A stretch of 64,000 nt of DNA. Origin: Warburgia ugandensis. Taxonomy: Eukaryota; Streptophyta; Magnoliopsida; Canellales; Canellaceae. The stretch spans positions 50,657,880 to 50,721,879 of the forward strand of contig CP141132.1 of NCBI GenBank assembly GCA_035236585.1. Reading direction: 5' to 3'. Positions 23,041-35,600 of this stretch are shown piece after piece. Positions within the stretch are counted from its first letter, which is position 1. The number at the start of each line of letters is the position of its first letter. The position numbers and the translations under genes were made by a program. The notes beneath the pieces are model-generated. The model was given only the letters and a program-made list of their open reading frames with translations. It was not told where the DNA came from and made no database searches.

Positions 23041-25166
23041 AGCAACACCCATCGCTTTCTCTTCTTTCCAGCTGCAGAGGAATGGACCACCTCAAACAAA
23101 TCCATGCCCAGATCATAAAAACTGGCCTCCATAACACCCAGTTTGCTTTAAGCAAACTCATAGAGTTTTGCGCTGTTTCGCCCTTTGGAGATCTCTCTTA
23201 TGCTCTCTTAATCTTTGCCTCTGTTGAAGAACCAAACCAATTCATTTGGAACACAATTATCCGTGGCCATTCTTTAAGCACTGATCCGATTTTTGCAGTT
23301 GCAGTCTATGTTCAAATGCTTCTTTCCTGCGTCGAGCCCAATTCCTACACTTTCCCATTCCTTTTGAAGTCTTGCTCTCTAATTCCTGCTATTTGTGAAG
23401 GGAAACAAATCCATGCTCATGTTATGAAGCTTGGTCTTGACTCTGATGCTTTTGTACATACCTCACTAATCAATATGTATGCCAGAAATGGGAACCTGAA
23501 AGATGCTCATCGTATATTTGATAAAAGCTCTTTGAGAGATGCCGTTTCTTGTACAGCTATGATAAATGGATATGTTCTATGGAGATATATGGACGAAGCC
23601 CGTCGGGTTTTCGATGAAATGCCTATAAGAGATGTAGTTTCTTGGAATGCAATGATTTCTGGTTATGCGCAGGATGGCATGTTTGAAGATTCAATCACCT
23701 TTTTCTTAGAGATGTTGAAAGGGAACGTGGAGCCCAACGAGAGCACATTGGTTAGTGTTCTTTCTGCTTGTGCCCAGTCAGATTCCATGGAATTAGGAAT
23801 TTGGATTCACTCCTGGATTGACGAACGTGGGCTAGGATCTAATCTCCGGCTTGTTAATGCTCTAATTGATATGTATGCAAAATGTGGAGATGTGGAAACA
23901 GCTCGTGCATTATTTGATGCAATTCCTCAAAAAGATCAAGTATCTTGGAATGTTATGATTAGTGGTTATACTCACTTGAGCCACTATAAAGAAGCATTGG
24001 CTTTATTTAGGCAAATGCAGCTCTCATCTGTAGATCCGAATGAGGTGACCTTCTTGAGTGTTCTTCTAGCCTGTGCAAACTTGGGTGCTCTTCATCTTGG
24101 CAAATGGATACATATTTACATGAAGAAGCACATGGCTAATTCTACTAACATGTCACTTTACACTAGTCTCATTCACATGTATGCTAAGTGTGGAAATATA
24201 GAGTCAGCAGAACAAGTCTTTCGTGCATTAGAAGTTAAGAACCTGTCTTCTTGGAATGCAATGATATCTGGTTTTGCCATGCATGGGCATGCAAGAATGG
24301 CCTTCGAGCTTTTCTCTAGAATGACTGATGAAGGACTCCATCCTGATGATATCACCTTTGTTGGCATCTTGTCAGCTTGTAGTCATGCTGGCTTGGTCAA
24401 AGAAGGCCGTCGACATTTCAGTTCCATGATTCAAGATTATAAAATTTTACCAAAAATTCAACACTATGGCTGCATTATAGATCTGCTAGGGCGAGCTGGG
24501 CTTTTTGATGAGGCAGAGGCCCTTATAAAGACAATGGAGATGACGCCTGATGGAGCCATATGGGGATCTCTCCTTGGAGCTTGTCGAATACATGGAAATG
24601 TTGAACTAGCAGAGTTTGTTTCCAGTCACCTTCTTGAAGTGGAACCTGAAAACCCTGGAGTTTATGCCCTTCTATCAAATATTTATGCAGGAGCTGGTAG
24701 ATGGGAGGACGTGGCAAGAATAAGGACTAGATTAAATGATAGAGGGAAGAAGAAAGAACCTGGGTGTAGCTCGATTGAGGTAGATAGTGTTGTTCATGAA
24801 TTTCTTGCTGGTGATAAAGCACATCCTGAGAGTAACGAGATATATAAAATGTTGGATGAAATAGATCAACTTCTGGAGTTGGCTGGGCATGTCCCGGATA
24901 CCTCAGAAGTACTTTATGATATAAAGGAGGAGTGGAAGGAAGGTGCATTGTGTTATCATAGTGAGAGACTGGCAATTACTTATGGATTGATTAGTACAAG
25001 CCCAGGAACAACAATCAGAATAGTAAAGAATCTGCGTGTATGTGGCGACTGTCATTCAGCAACTAAGCTCATATCTAAGATATTCAATAGGGAAATTATT
25101 GCTAGAGATCGTACTCGTTTCCACCATTTCAAAGATGGTGAATGTTCATGTAATGACTACTGGTGA
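22962..25166 (+). CDS. OTP82: PPR-DYW RNA-editing factor, OTP82-like
   Basis: Intact intronless 734-residue pentatricopeptide-repeat protein of the PLS-E-DYW class. It closely follows Arabidopsis OTP82 (741 residues), for example HPSLSLLSSC, HAQIIKTGLHNT, ALSKLIEFC and the shared C-terminus, so orthology is likely. OTP82 is known to be needed for C-to-U editing at chloroplast ndhB and ndhG sites. The N-terminal about 35 residues are Ser-rich, consistent with an organelle transit peptide. PPR repeats run from about residue 60 to 560, with repeated VSWN.MISGY, LIDMYAKCG and PNE.T..SVL signatures, followed by E/E+ motifs. The DYW cytidine-deaminase domain shows HSE (666-668), CGDC (694-697), FHHF (720-723), CSC (728-730) and terminal DYW. 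All catalytic zinc ligands are present. The start is the first in-frame ATG, in good context. No co-transcribed neighbour. Confidence 0.93.
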   Translation: MASLVIASPSSSFQLLASSDHPYKTLKQHPSLSLLSSCRGMDHLKQIHAQIIKTGLHNTQFALSKLIEFCAVSPFGDLSYALLIFASVEEPNQFIWNTIIRGHSLSTDPIFAVAVYVQMLLSCVEPNSYTFPFLLKSCSLIPAICEGKQIHAHVMKLGLDSDAFVHTSLINMYARNGNLKDAHRIFDKSSLRDAVSCTAMINGYVLWRYMDEARRVFDEMPIRDVVSWNAMISGYAQDGMFEDSITFFLEMLKGNVEPNESTLVSVLSACAQSDSMELGIWIHSWIDERGLGSNLRLVNALIDMYAKCGDVETARALFDAIPQKDQVSWNVMISGYTHLSHYKEALALFRQMQLSSVDPNEVTFLSVLLACANLGALHLGKWIHIYMKKHMANSTNMSLYTSLIHMYAKCGNIESAEQVFRALEVKNLSSWNAMISGFAMHGHARMAFELFSRMTDEGLHPDDITFVGILSACSHAGLVKEGRRHFSSMIQDYKILPKIQHYGCIIDLLGRAGLFDEAEALIKTMEMTPDGAIWGSLLGACRIHGNVELAEFVSSHLLEVEPENPGVYALLSNIYAGAGRWEDVARIRTRLNDRGKKKEPGCSSIEVDSVVHEFLAGDKAHPESNEIYKMLDEIDQLLELAGHVPDTSEVLYDIKEEWKEGALCYHSERLAITYGLISTSPGTTIRIVKNLRVCGDCHSATKLISKIFNREIIARDRTRFHHFKDGECSCNDYW

Positions 25167-25589
25167 TAGTTGCATCCTTAGTTTGTTGTTTCATGTAATT
25201 ATTTGATGAGACATGAATTTGACCAGAATCTGGTAATTGGTACTAACTATTATGCTTTTGAACTTTCAATCAGCTCAAATTGGCAATTGAAATCTGTAAA
25301 TCGCAAAGTTGTATTTACTGTCTAGAATAAATTTCTAGACTGTCAGATTGTAAGATACTGTTGCGGAAAGCATCACATTTTTCAATTTAAGCTTCAAGCA
25401 ATGGAAGGTATCAGTTGAAGCGGTTGCATACGTGATGGAACAGACTTTCTTTGTGGTGCTAAATGCTAAGGTGGATCTGTTAAATCTGTATCTATTCTAA
25501 CTAGTTGGTAGAAGAATACTGGCCTGTAATCTATTAGAGCCAAGAGCTTGTGTGGATGTACGTTTTCAAGCAATGAAATTCTGAATCAT
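25167..25589 (+). other. OTP82-like 3' flank with poly(A) signal
   Basis: AATAAA at 25326-25331, about 160 nt after the stop, is the likely poly(A) signal. It sits in the loop of a short inverted repeat (GTCTAGAA...TTTCTAGAC, 25320-25341). The rest has no recognised feature. Confidence 0.55.
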
Positions 25590-26017
25590 ACTGGCCAGAT
25601 GTTGGGCAGTTAAGGAACATCATACTCATAGGCTGAGTGTCGCAGAAATGAGGATGTTGAGATGGATGAGTGGTAAGACAAAAAAGGATAGAATTAGAAA
25701 TGAAAATATTAGAGAAAATTTAGGGATAGCACCAATAGGTAACAAGATGAGGGAGATTAGCCTTAGATGGTTTGGACATGTTCAAAGGAGGCCAACAACA
25801 GCACCAGCTAGAAGGAGTGAGGCAATACAAGTTGAAGGTTCTAAAAGGGCAAGGGGAAGGTCCAAAAGAACGTGGATAGAAGTGGTGAGAAAAGATTTAA
25901 AAACTTTGGGACTAAATGAAGCCATGGTATTTAATAGAGTGGAATGGAGGAATAAGATTCATGTGGCCGACCCCTAATTGGGATAAGGTCTTGATGATGA
26001 TGATGACTGGCCAGATG
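25590..26017 (+). mobile_element. 5'-truncated RTE LINE insertion with 12-bp target duplication
   Basis: The insert (25602-26005) is flanked by ACTGGCCAGATG at 25590-25601 and again at 26006-26017. It is the 3' end of the same RTE family seen at 1-1.7 kb: both contain TTGGGCAGTTAAGGAACA (25602 and about 1296) and end in TTGATGATGATGA. A 109-codon open frame (25648-25977) encodes the ORF C-terminus with MRMLRWMSGKTKKDRIRN, WFGHVQRRP, and the end NKIHVADP. That frame is intact here but broken in the first copy. A clean duplication and open frame suggest a fairly recent insertion. Confidence 0.92.
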
Positions 26018-28492
26018 TGTATGAGTGCCACAGTGTTCTATAGTTCAAAGTGTATTATGGTTTTAGTTTTAGATACCTGACTGCCAAGACCGTTAGAGCA
26101 GTGTGTATGTGATTCAATCATGCAGAGAATTTCTTCAGTGTATGTGTTGCCCCATTTTCCTACCTGGAACTTTCTCTACCAGTTATCCAGCAATGGACAA
26201 CCATGGAGGTTTAATCATGAATATTTTCAAGAAGAAATAATCAAAATCTTTACCTGTCTCCAACACTACCAGAATCTGCCTCACAATTGATGCTACCGTC
26301 TTGGAGTTTCTTCAGTCACAGTGAGCATCAAGTGGCAAATCATCAAATTAATCTTTTGAAATTCATGCACCATTCTCTGAGGTCCACCATACTGTAATAT
26401 ATATTGATAAGAAGTTGCTACGAATCCTAGAGGCATTAGGAATCGGCCGAGGTATCATGAAATTCCTGCTGGCTGGAATTTCTACGACATTCGCCCATAC
26501 ATTGTGAATGTTCTCTGCCATTACAACTTGGAGGATACAAGCTACATCAGTACATGCTCTACAATAGTCGCTGAAGATCAGCCTGTGTACAGATTTAAAA
26601 GACTATTTGTAAGATGGATCCAGCCTCACAGACCATGTAACTGGTTATTCTTGTTGTTTATTGTTAAGGTTAACGGTTTATTATTCTCAACGCCAATCTT
26701 TGACTGCTTTTATGTTAAAGTTTTACTGCTGCTGCTATAGAACACATTTATTTTTAATGTAATTCGTGATTGTCTTCATCTCGATCCTGTTCCATACAAA
26801 AGATATCAGAAATGTCATGCTTATAGTCATTGATGGTTTCTAAGTACAAGGATATCACATTTTCCGTTTATCTGCTGAGAGTTCTGTATTTGGAAATTTG
26901 GATGGCTTACCTCGCTTAGTTGCTCGTGGGCACCATGATTGATGTCTCGGATGAACTGCTAAATTATCGGATGGGAAGGAATTAAATACCAAACCTCAGA
27001 GGATCAAAGATGGGGTTCTACCGATGACAGGATGTGGATTAAAAGTACAGGAAATTAGAGAAATAATGAAAAAACTGAAATTAGTATAGGATTATATTAG
27101 ACATTTGAGATGGAAGGGTCGAAGGCATAAAAATCTTGAGCAGTCAGAAGTTTGTATTGTCCAATACACGAGATTCTTGAACCTACCCTTTCTAGGAGAA
27201 TAACCTATATATGAATCTCAAACATCCCGCAATATATGAGGACGGAATGCGGCAACACTCGGTAGCTGTTCAACTTGTCCGCTTCTGTGGCAGGCCTAAT
27301 ACCATTGATTCTTCTTGTATCTGGATATCTAATGGCCCAAAAATATGTCAAAAGGGAGCATGTAGCATCCAAGAAGTGACCTTCATGGAAGCTAGAGGTG
27401 CCGTGTGGCATGATTTATGCACCAGTAGGTATCCGAAGCCAGGGGAAGTCAGATGGACGGCATGAATCCCTGTTTTCGTCCCACCATACAAATGTGTAGG
27501 AATTGCACCAGCTAGCTGTTAAGTGTTGTTGTGCTCTACCTATGACAGCATTCCTCGTATTGTCCAGGATTTAGCGTCCATTAGAAATCCTTGGTGACAA
27601 CCACATTAGAAATTTGCCAGTTGTAGGAGTCCGATCGCCATTTTTTCTTCTGTGATACATTAGAAATTTGCCAGTTGTAGGAGTACGATCGCCATTTTTT
27701 CTTCTGTGTTTTCACAAGTCAGGTGTTAAAATTCTACCGTTGACTTAAACAAGTCAATGAAAATCAACCAAATTCACGGAAATCAGCAGAAATATATTTT
27801 GTTTATGCTTGTTGAACTCAAATCGCTTCAACGATAATCTCGATAGTTCGGCAGTAGATACTGCTGATTATGCAGAAACCAAGTGTACGAAACCCTGGAT
27901 TCTGCATTATACCGGCATAAACAAGGAGTCAAATCATCTTAGTAGAGTTGATCAACTTGTTTAAGATGAGTTATATGTGATGTACATAATTTTCCAGAGC
28001 TCCTGAAGATCCAAGTTAGGGCCTACTTGTTTCATGATCCAACGTTTGTATCTTCTAAGCCCTAGTATTGATGTCTCATGCACACAAATTCAACACCATT
28101 TGAAGAATGTAAGGCTCTAATTCGTTGCTTGTATATTGTACCAGACGGTTATAAATGAAAAAACAATGGTCTAAATTTATCAACAAAATCATCTTAAATC
28201 AAAGCTAGAACCCTCAAACAAGGAAGAATTTTGGGAAGTGTGCCAGCTTTACCAAGAACTTGTCAAATCGGGAGCGGACATGACTAATTCAATACTAAAA
28301 TACCCTTCAAATTACTAATTCCTGCGTATTATTTGGGCTGGTGATCTGCACGCGATGGAAAATAAGCAGGACTCCATGCAACTGCCTATTTTCCGTTTTC
28401 ATTTTCTCCAGCAGGCAGACAAACATGAAAACCACAGTAACTTTCAGGTTATAGATAGTAAATAATTAGTATGCTAAGGTCGTGAAGGCCGC

Positions 28493-28494
<2 letters not shown>
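26018..28494. other. Intergenic DNA
   Basis: No gene is recognised. An open frame pair near 27205-27465 on both strands has no motif. A 54-bp tandem duplication is listed separately. Confidence 0.45.
27603..27710. repeat. 54-bp tandem duplication
   Basis: Two adjacent copies starting ACATTAGAAATTTGCCAG (27603-27656 and 27657-27710) differ at only one or two positions, notably C/A in GGAGT(C/A)CGATCG. A recent local duplication. Confidence 0.9.

Positions 28495-28544
<50 letters not shown>
28495..28544 (+). repeat. (CT)25 microsatellite
   Basis: 50 bp of CT dinucleotide. A second short (GA)n run lies at about 29114-29132. Confidence 0.95.
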
Positions 28545-28546
<2 letters not shown>

Positions 28547-29573
28547 AGTGTTCCGTCTGTCCCTGCGTCCATGGACTCTGCAAACCGATACGTAATTATC
28601 AAGGCAGACAATGAAGAATACTCGATCTCAGCCTTCCTTAACCATCCAAACATGTAGGCCCCATGTATCAAACCTACCATCAAAATCACCACAATCTCTT
28701 TCAATTGGATCCCAAATACCTTAATGAAACTACCACCACCAAAACCAAATTATCAGTATCCTATATCTCCTCCAAAATCCATCTCAAGTTCCTAAATACC
28801 CATGTAACAACGCGAAGGGTTTTGTATTCAAAACGCAGTCGCATAAGTGGTTTTGTTGAAATAATAAAAATTCGATGTTTAGAGTCAATTCAGCAAGGCA
28901 AAACCTTCCTCTATGGCTGGTTTATGGCACAGCTAAGCTAACAAATGGTTTAATTTCTGCAAATCGATTAGTTTGAAATTAGGTTTATGCAAAGTAAAAT
29001 CTTTGCAGTGAACCTGCAAATAATTATCAATTTTTGCTGATCTCTTACAATAAGGGATTCTTTACTGATAAATTTCATCAGTCTTAATCTTTACTATAGA
29101 TGTTGGATGACACGAGAGAGAGAGAGAGAGAGAGATGTGGAAAAACTAGTGCTCTTTTGATAACGCACTGAATGGAAGAGGCGATTATATCCCCATGCTT
29201 TCCTTTCCCCTTTTTAACATTGCAACTATTAACAAATTTTGCGTTAGTTTCTGAAAGCACTTAGTCTTTAAGTGTTTGCCGACTAGTGGAAATAAAAAGC
29301 AAAAATAGGCAGTTTCATGGTGTCCTGCCTATTACCCATGGTGTGAGAATCACCAGCCTGTCTGTCTGTGTATTTATTTAGTGAATGGACTGACATCAGA
29401 TACTACGGCCGATGCAAAGAGTGCCCTGGTGATTGTGATTCCTTGTGCATAGGCCCTGCCTTGCCTCTTAATTTCTCTTTGCAATCTTTCTCATAAATAC
29501 AATCGATTCTTGAAGAAGAACAAGGAGATGATTTGGCCCATATGTAACGCTGTATGTTCAAATAAGGCTGAAT
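28545..29573. other. Intergenic DNA downstream of ENOD93-like gene
   Basis: No gene is recognised. The ORFs at 28663-28941 lack recognisable motifs. A short (GA)n run lies at about 29114-29132. Confidence 0.4.
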
Positions 29574-29579
29574 TTTATT
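29574..29579 (-). terminator. Poly(A) signal of ENOD93-like gene
   Basis: AATAAA on the minus strand, 83 nt downstream of the stop codon at 29662-29664. Confidence 0.6.
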
Positions 29580-29661
29580 CATTTACTACAATCCACATTC
29601 AGATGCGAGTCTATGAGAGAGCTAAACAGAACATTGTTCTAAAGACGATTGAGATCCAGAG

Positions 29662-32600
29662 TTAAGCTTCAATGCCGGCACTTGGACCATGGCTGAAGGA
29701 GTTCTTCCTTGCTGTTGCTAGCACAGTCTTGTCAGCTACCATGAAGTATCCGGCGCCTGCGACTGCAATTAGAGCACCAACTATCAGTAACCATTTCCAT
29801 AAATAGTACTAATACAATAATATCTTCATTCCCTCTTTCTAATTGTGAACTTCTTCTAGTTAGCTTTTGAAGGCTGTTACAATTTTAAGAGGCTTGTTCT
29901 CTTTGCATTCGTTACCTGGAAGTAATACATGGAATTTCCTCAAACGTTAACTGATTGGGATGAATTAATTGATCACATAGCTTGTATTGAAAATTTACTA
30001 CTGCTTCGAAAGTGATTTTACGTGGGATAACTACCACTAGAACATGAAACTGTCATAACATATTTCGTTGTAAAAATAAACTAATGACTTGGGACATAGC
30101 TTATCTGTGGAAGGCTGTTAAAATGAAGGTTTCGGATCATTAAGAAGGCTTTGTCCCCTGATACTTTCAACACAAAATATCAAATTAGGGTGTGCAGGCA
30201 GTAGTCCTGGATCGATCCGGGAATATAATTTCCCTAAAAATAATGCCATTTCAAATAATAGTAGTAGTAATCATGACAATGATGATAATATAATAACAAA
30301 CCTGTGGAGACGATGAGAGACTGAGCGCTGGGGTTCAGGTAGGATCTCGCCCATGGCAGTATCGTCGCGCCAGCCAACTATACATGGGAATACAGGGAAG
30401 AGCGTAACTCAATCAGAATACACCGGAAGATTTAAGTGCCCGCATGTAAAGTTCTTATATTTTGGTCACTTCACATCTATGACACCTAAGAGATTTTGAA
30501 TTCTATGCATGCATGTTTCTTAGATCAAATGGGTCCTTCGCATCCATAGCAGAACCCAGTAGGCAGGTGTATCCCACGATCAGATAAAAGCCATACATGT
30601 CTGAGGTGTATGGGGCTTTGATATGGCTTAAAATGAGAAATTTTAAACCTCCTGAACCCGAAAAGACAATGGCATTCCTAATTAATGGCTAATGCACGGT
30701 CCTAGCAGTTCCCGCATTTCTTAATTTTGATAATTGCTGATTTGCCACTCAGTTTTTGCATTTTTGCTAAAATATCGAGACATTTTAGCTTTTGCAGATT
30801 TGCCATTAAGTTTTGCAAAACTTTGCAAATTTGCCATTCCGTCAATGTTTCACCATCACATTTTTCAAAATGTCAAAAATACCCCTCTTCTCTTCTCCGT
30901 GTAAACACTAGGTTGAAAAACAGATCTGCATTTCTGTGTTCACTGTTGTGGAAGAAGACGGATGATATTCGAGTGAAGCATCCCCATGCACTCCGACGGC
31001 TCCTGTCCCTGCTCATCCTCGCCTGAAATGAGCCTGTCCTTTTGGAAGCACTAGCAGTGCTGCGGCCACAGTCGTTGCTGCCGCCGATTCAGTCACTTCC
31101 TCCACCAGAACTGCAAGCACCTCTCCCAAATCACCTAACCAGAAGTGTTGTCATTGGACCAAAACCAATTGTTATATGTGGCAGACTGTCTATATGGCCA
31201 CTGTTGAGGCATATTAAGTAAGGAAACTGAGGTAGCATTAATCAGCCCTGTCTCATTAGTAGATGCTAAGCAAGATAATTTCCAGAAAGGATCTCTGCAC
31301 ATGTAATTGAAGTACATTGTCATGTTTCCCGAATTAGTAATATCCAATCTAAAACAAGTCAACCAGATAACAAAATTAGTACAAGCTAATATTGCCATCT
31401 GACCAACCATGACAAAAAGAATAAGCAGGGTCAATGTGTTTGGTAATTTGAAACATTCATCCTCCAAAATATCATACATTAGACTTATTCTAATCCTCCC
31501 AATTATCCAGCTTTTTCTGTGTTAGTTGCTTGAAGACCAGAATAATATCAAGTTACATCTCCAAAATGACCTAAAAGCAGTGCATACATCCAATTGAACT
31601 CTATTACCTTTATGGACTGGTTTATACAAATAAGTACTACAGAAATAGATGGAGAAAAAGTGATTGACCTTTTACACATTTCTAACTATTTAGTGCATCT
31701 TCCCAAAAGTGACACAATCAGCTCCAAGATCATCAAGACACTGGCATCCTTCACTGCAGAGCATTTCATAAGCTGGAAGTTGATGACTACACCCTGTTTC
31801 TGTTACTCACTACTATTTTGGAATGAAATTAAAATTCAGCTTCATGATATGCAAAGTACAAACAGATACTGAACTTCCAGTGTATTCATCTGCCCAGTTA
31901 TAAGTTAGTTGTGTCAGTAGACAGTACATCTCCAAGAGCAGAATTTTGGACCATGATAGAAGCACTCAAGGCACACATGTCACCATGCATAAGAATAAAG
32001 GTGAGATGAACCTGACAAAGATCAATTTGAATGGTTTGTCCATGTATGGATAGTTTTGAACAATATATGATTTCTTGTCAGGACAACCTTCTGATACAAT
32101 GAAGACAGCCTACTTAGTTTTGCTTTTATGGACAACAGACCTTAGTCATGGTTTTGGGTTCTGAAAAAAAACAGAAAACAAAGCATCAGTCAAAGCATTG
32201 GAGAAGAATTCTCTTAGCTAATGCTCTGCCATTCCATCAACAATGTTTTACATAAACCAAGTTTTCATCTGCTTTCCACTTTCTCCCAATGGCGTCTGCC
32301 AACACTTCTTTTGTTTTCTTTTTTGTTTTTTTTCCCTTTTTCTTGGGTATGGTGTTGGTTACAGATGAAGCACTGATGACAGGTCTCTACCAAGGTAATT
32401 ATGTACTGACATAAGCAGGTTTCAAGTCAAGTATTTCAAAGCTCCTGTGCTTCCCTTAAATTGCCTCCAGATTGGAGAGTCAAAGCCAGGCCTTCAGCTG
32501 CAATTACAGTGTCCAGTGACATTCAAGGGAACATAATGTAATTAGTATTCAAACATCATATCTTTGCAGGTATTGATTTTGACGAGAACATGAACACCAA

Positions 32601-35600
32601 TTGTAACTAAGTAAACCACTCATTAGGTGAAAGTAGAATGTACCAATTACAAAGATTGCTTGGTTTCGTACCCATATGATGTCAATTAAGTCTTTGTGTG
32701 GCATTCAAGAGGAATGCTAAATAGACACTCCATATGAGAATGTTTTATTGTACCCATATGATGTCAATTGAACACATTTGTACAAGCGATGGCCTTATAA
32801 AAGCTAATACATGGGAAAATTTACTTTGGACAGAACATATCAATTAAAATACAACAATAAAATCCAAGTCCCAATAATTCCTACTACAGAAGCTGTAAAC
32901 CTTTGAAAGCTCCTGAATACGCAGAATATTTTTGTTAAAGTTTACAGAGAGAAGTCTGTTAAAGTTTGAACCAAACAATTTCAACTTAAAAAACACCACA
33001 TAAGGTAGCTGATAATTACCTAACATTGTCTACATGAGGCAGGTACAACAAGATTAGAACAATAAGAATAGCCTATCAATCAGAAGTGGCAAGAATTTTA
33101 TTGGCTCAGTGTACAGTTTTGAATTTTAACTAGTAATGGAAGTGTGTCAAATGCAGATCTCAAGATCCTTTTTGGTCAAAAATTTGGCAATTAGAGAATA
33201 AGTAAACCCAGTTAAATTTAAGAGTAAATCAGCAAATATTGCACCAAAATAAAGATGCCACCGTTGTCAAACTTCGGAAACAAGTTTGAGTTGACAACTT
33301 GACAGTATCAAATCCCAGGATTCAAGAACCCCATCACTCTCAGGTTTGCAGATTAGGTCCCAATTCCTCAAGCGAATTCATCAGGGAGGTGTGTAATCAT
33401 TTACAAAGTAATATCTCTACAGTGTATATAGATTATTCACGAAAATTGTTACTTCACAAGTACACTGACAAATAAAACCAACTTTTGCAAAATAGGATTT
33501 GATAAGAGCTAGATGAACTCAGAAGGTTGAGGTCTCTAGTCCAGATTCTAGATGACATTGAACTATCAATCCAGAACAGGTAGACCAGAGAAGCATAGAG
33601 CCCTAAGCGTACACCAGAGGTCAAATTCCTATACGGGATAAGTGTCATTGACTATTATTTCCTAGAGATTGTCCTTAATCTTATTCATATCTTTCACCAT
33701 TCTATATCTTCATGTTTACAGTGTCTTTATATTGTATTCTTTTCACCGAAAGGGAATCTACGTATCAAATGAAATGATTATGGTAGTCTTCATCATTTGT
33801 AACAGCATATGATGGCACATAGAACACATTTGTCCATTGCATCTTGATCAGAAAAGCCAATACACCTGAAAATAAAAGGATCCGTGCAGATAATACTCAT
33901 GAACACATTTGTCCATTGCATCTTTATCTGAAAATTGACAATCCAGTTGCTTATATATACATATGCCGGTGCTTTTTTCTTTTTTTTATAGAACAAACTA
34001 CATTTTCTCAATTCTGCTATTCTGATATGCACAAACCCAACCTTGTCATGATTGCACAACAAGTCCCTCTTTACTTAAAGTAGAAGCTCATCATTAAAAA
34101 AAAAAGAAACTGCTATTCGAATTCACTGACCATTGGAAAAAAAAGAAACTGCACATATCATAGTTCATTTGAAACTCAAAATGAGCTTCATCAGTAGTTG
34201 AGATTATCAGTAATTGGATTTTGGTGGATTTGAACCACTATTTTCTTGAGATTAATTCCCAAGCGCTCTACCACATTTGAGCTAAAGACTCAAATGCACC
34301 CACACTTAAGGTAGGTGCATTGACTTCATTACAGATAATGTTCATAATCATATTATAATCCCATTACAAGACATAAAAAACACTCATTTAAATGCAAATG
34401 ACAACAAGCAGGATCTTCATCACTTGAAGATCAGCCTTACGTGACTGTACATCACACTTAAGAGACTGTAGATTAGCCTTTAGCGACTGTGGCTGGTGAT
34501 GATATTGGTCGCACTCGATGGTCTATGCTGGTGAAGATAACGAGTGATATTCTTCATACCAAGCAAAGTAGTCACACCTCCTTGCCAGACAGCAGTGGTA
34601 ATACCTACCAGGAATTTTTACTGACCTTGATTTGGCAGCCACAGGTTCAAATCCACACGAAAATTTACGCATATTAGAAGAACTACTTGTAGAGTGCATC
34701 TTCTATCCACCTATTCACTGGCATCCACAATCATCCACATTACTTGTGTTTTACATACGGGGACCTGATCAAGTAAACTTAGTAATGGAGACTCTCATAA
34801 TTCACTTCTTAATTGCATGATAAGGTTATCTTAAGAAGCCACATAAATAAATTCATAAATGCAAGTCTACAAGTCCAAGGGAAAACAAAAATTTCAAGGA
34901 AGAAGCATCTATGAATAAATTAATATCAAATACAGCATACATTTATCTGATTCTAGCAATGCTGTCCACTTCTGTGATTTATGGAGTAAGGAACTTTGGT
35001 TGAGGTCTTTAATGTAGCATCACTTCTACAATGAGGCAAACACTCGGCAACCTAGTGCTTCATAGGTAATATGTGCCTCTTTTGTAATCTGGAAGTCCTT
35101 TCCTAAGATTCTGTTTCCTTATATGTCTCCTTCAATAGCAGTCTTCATTTGGTTCAACAAAAGAATTCAAATAAAAAAGAGCCACCAGGTTACTTAATTG
35201 AAAATGCAGCATGTAAGTGCTCCTAATGCTGCCTTTTGCAAAGCCAACATTAACATGCTGCATTAGGAAGAATCTTTACTAGATCCTATCTCTACTGTGC
35301 AAATAGGACAGTTGTGAAAGCTTTTGCGAAGTGTTTCTCTGTAATTCTAACTCTTGCAACTCTCTCATTGTTCAAAACCTTGGACATGGTTTACAAAGTT
35401 AGCTTAGCTTAGGAGTTGAAGCATGTAAGTTAACTCAGCCACTTGAGCAATCTTTTGCTCCTGATGCTCCTAAATAGGGCAGATACAATCCCAAAAGGCA
35501 GATCAGGAAAGATGAACCTTTGAGAACTAATAGACAAGCAGATGCATGCACAATGTAAACCACAATGAATTACTGAAGCCAAAACCTATATATGGAAACA

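Noticed and set aside
27205-27465. Overlapping ORFs on both strands
   Set aside because: No recognisable motif in either; length is within chance.
34222-34300. Functional tRNA gene
   Set aside because: Acceptor stem does not pair and the anticodon loop is irregular.
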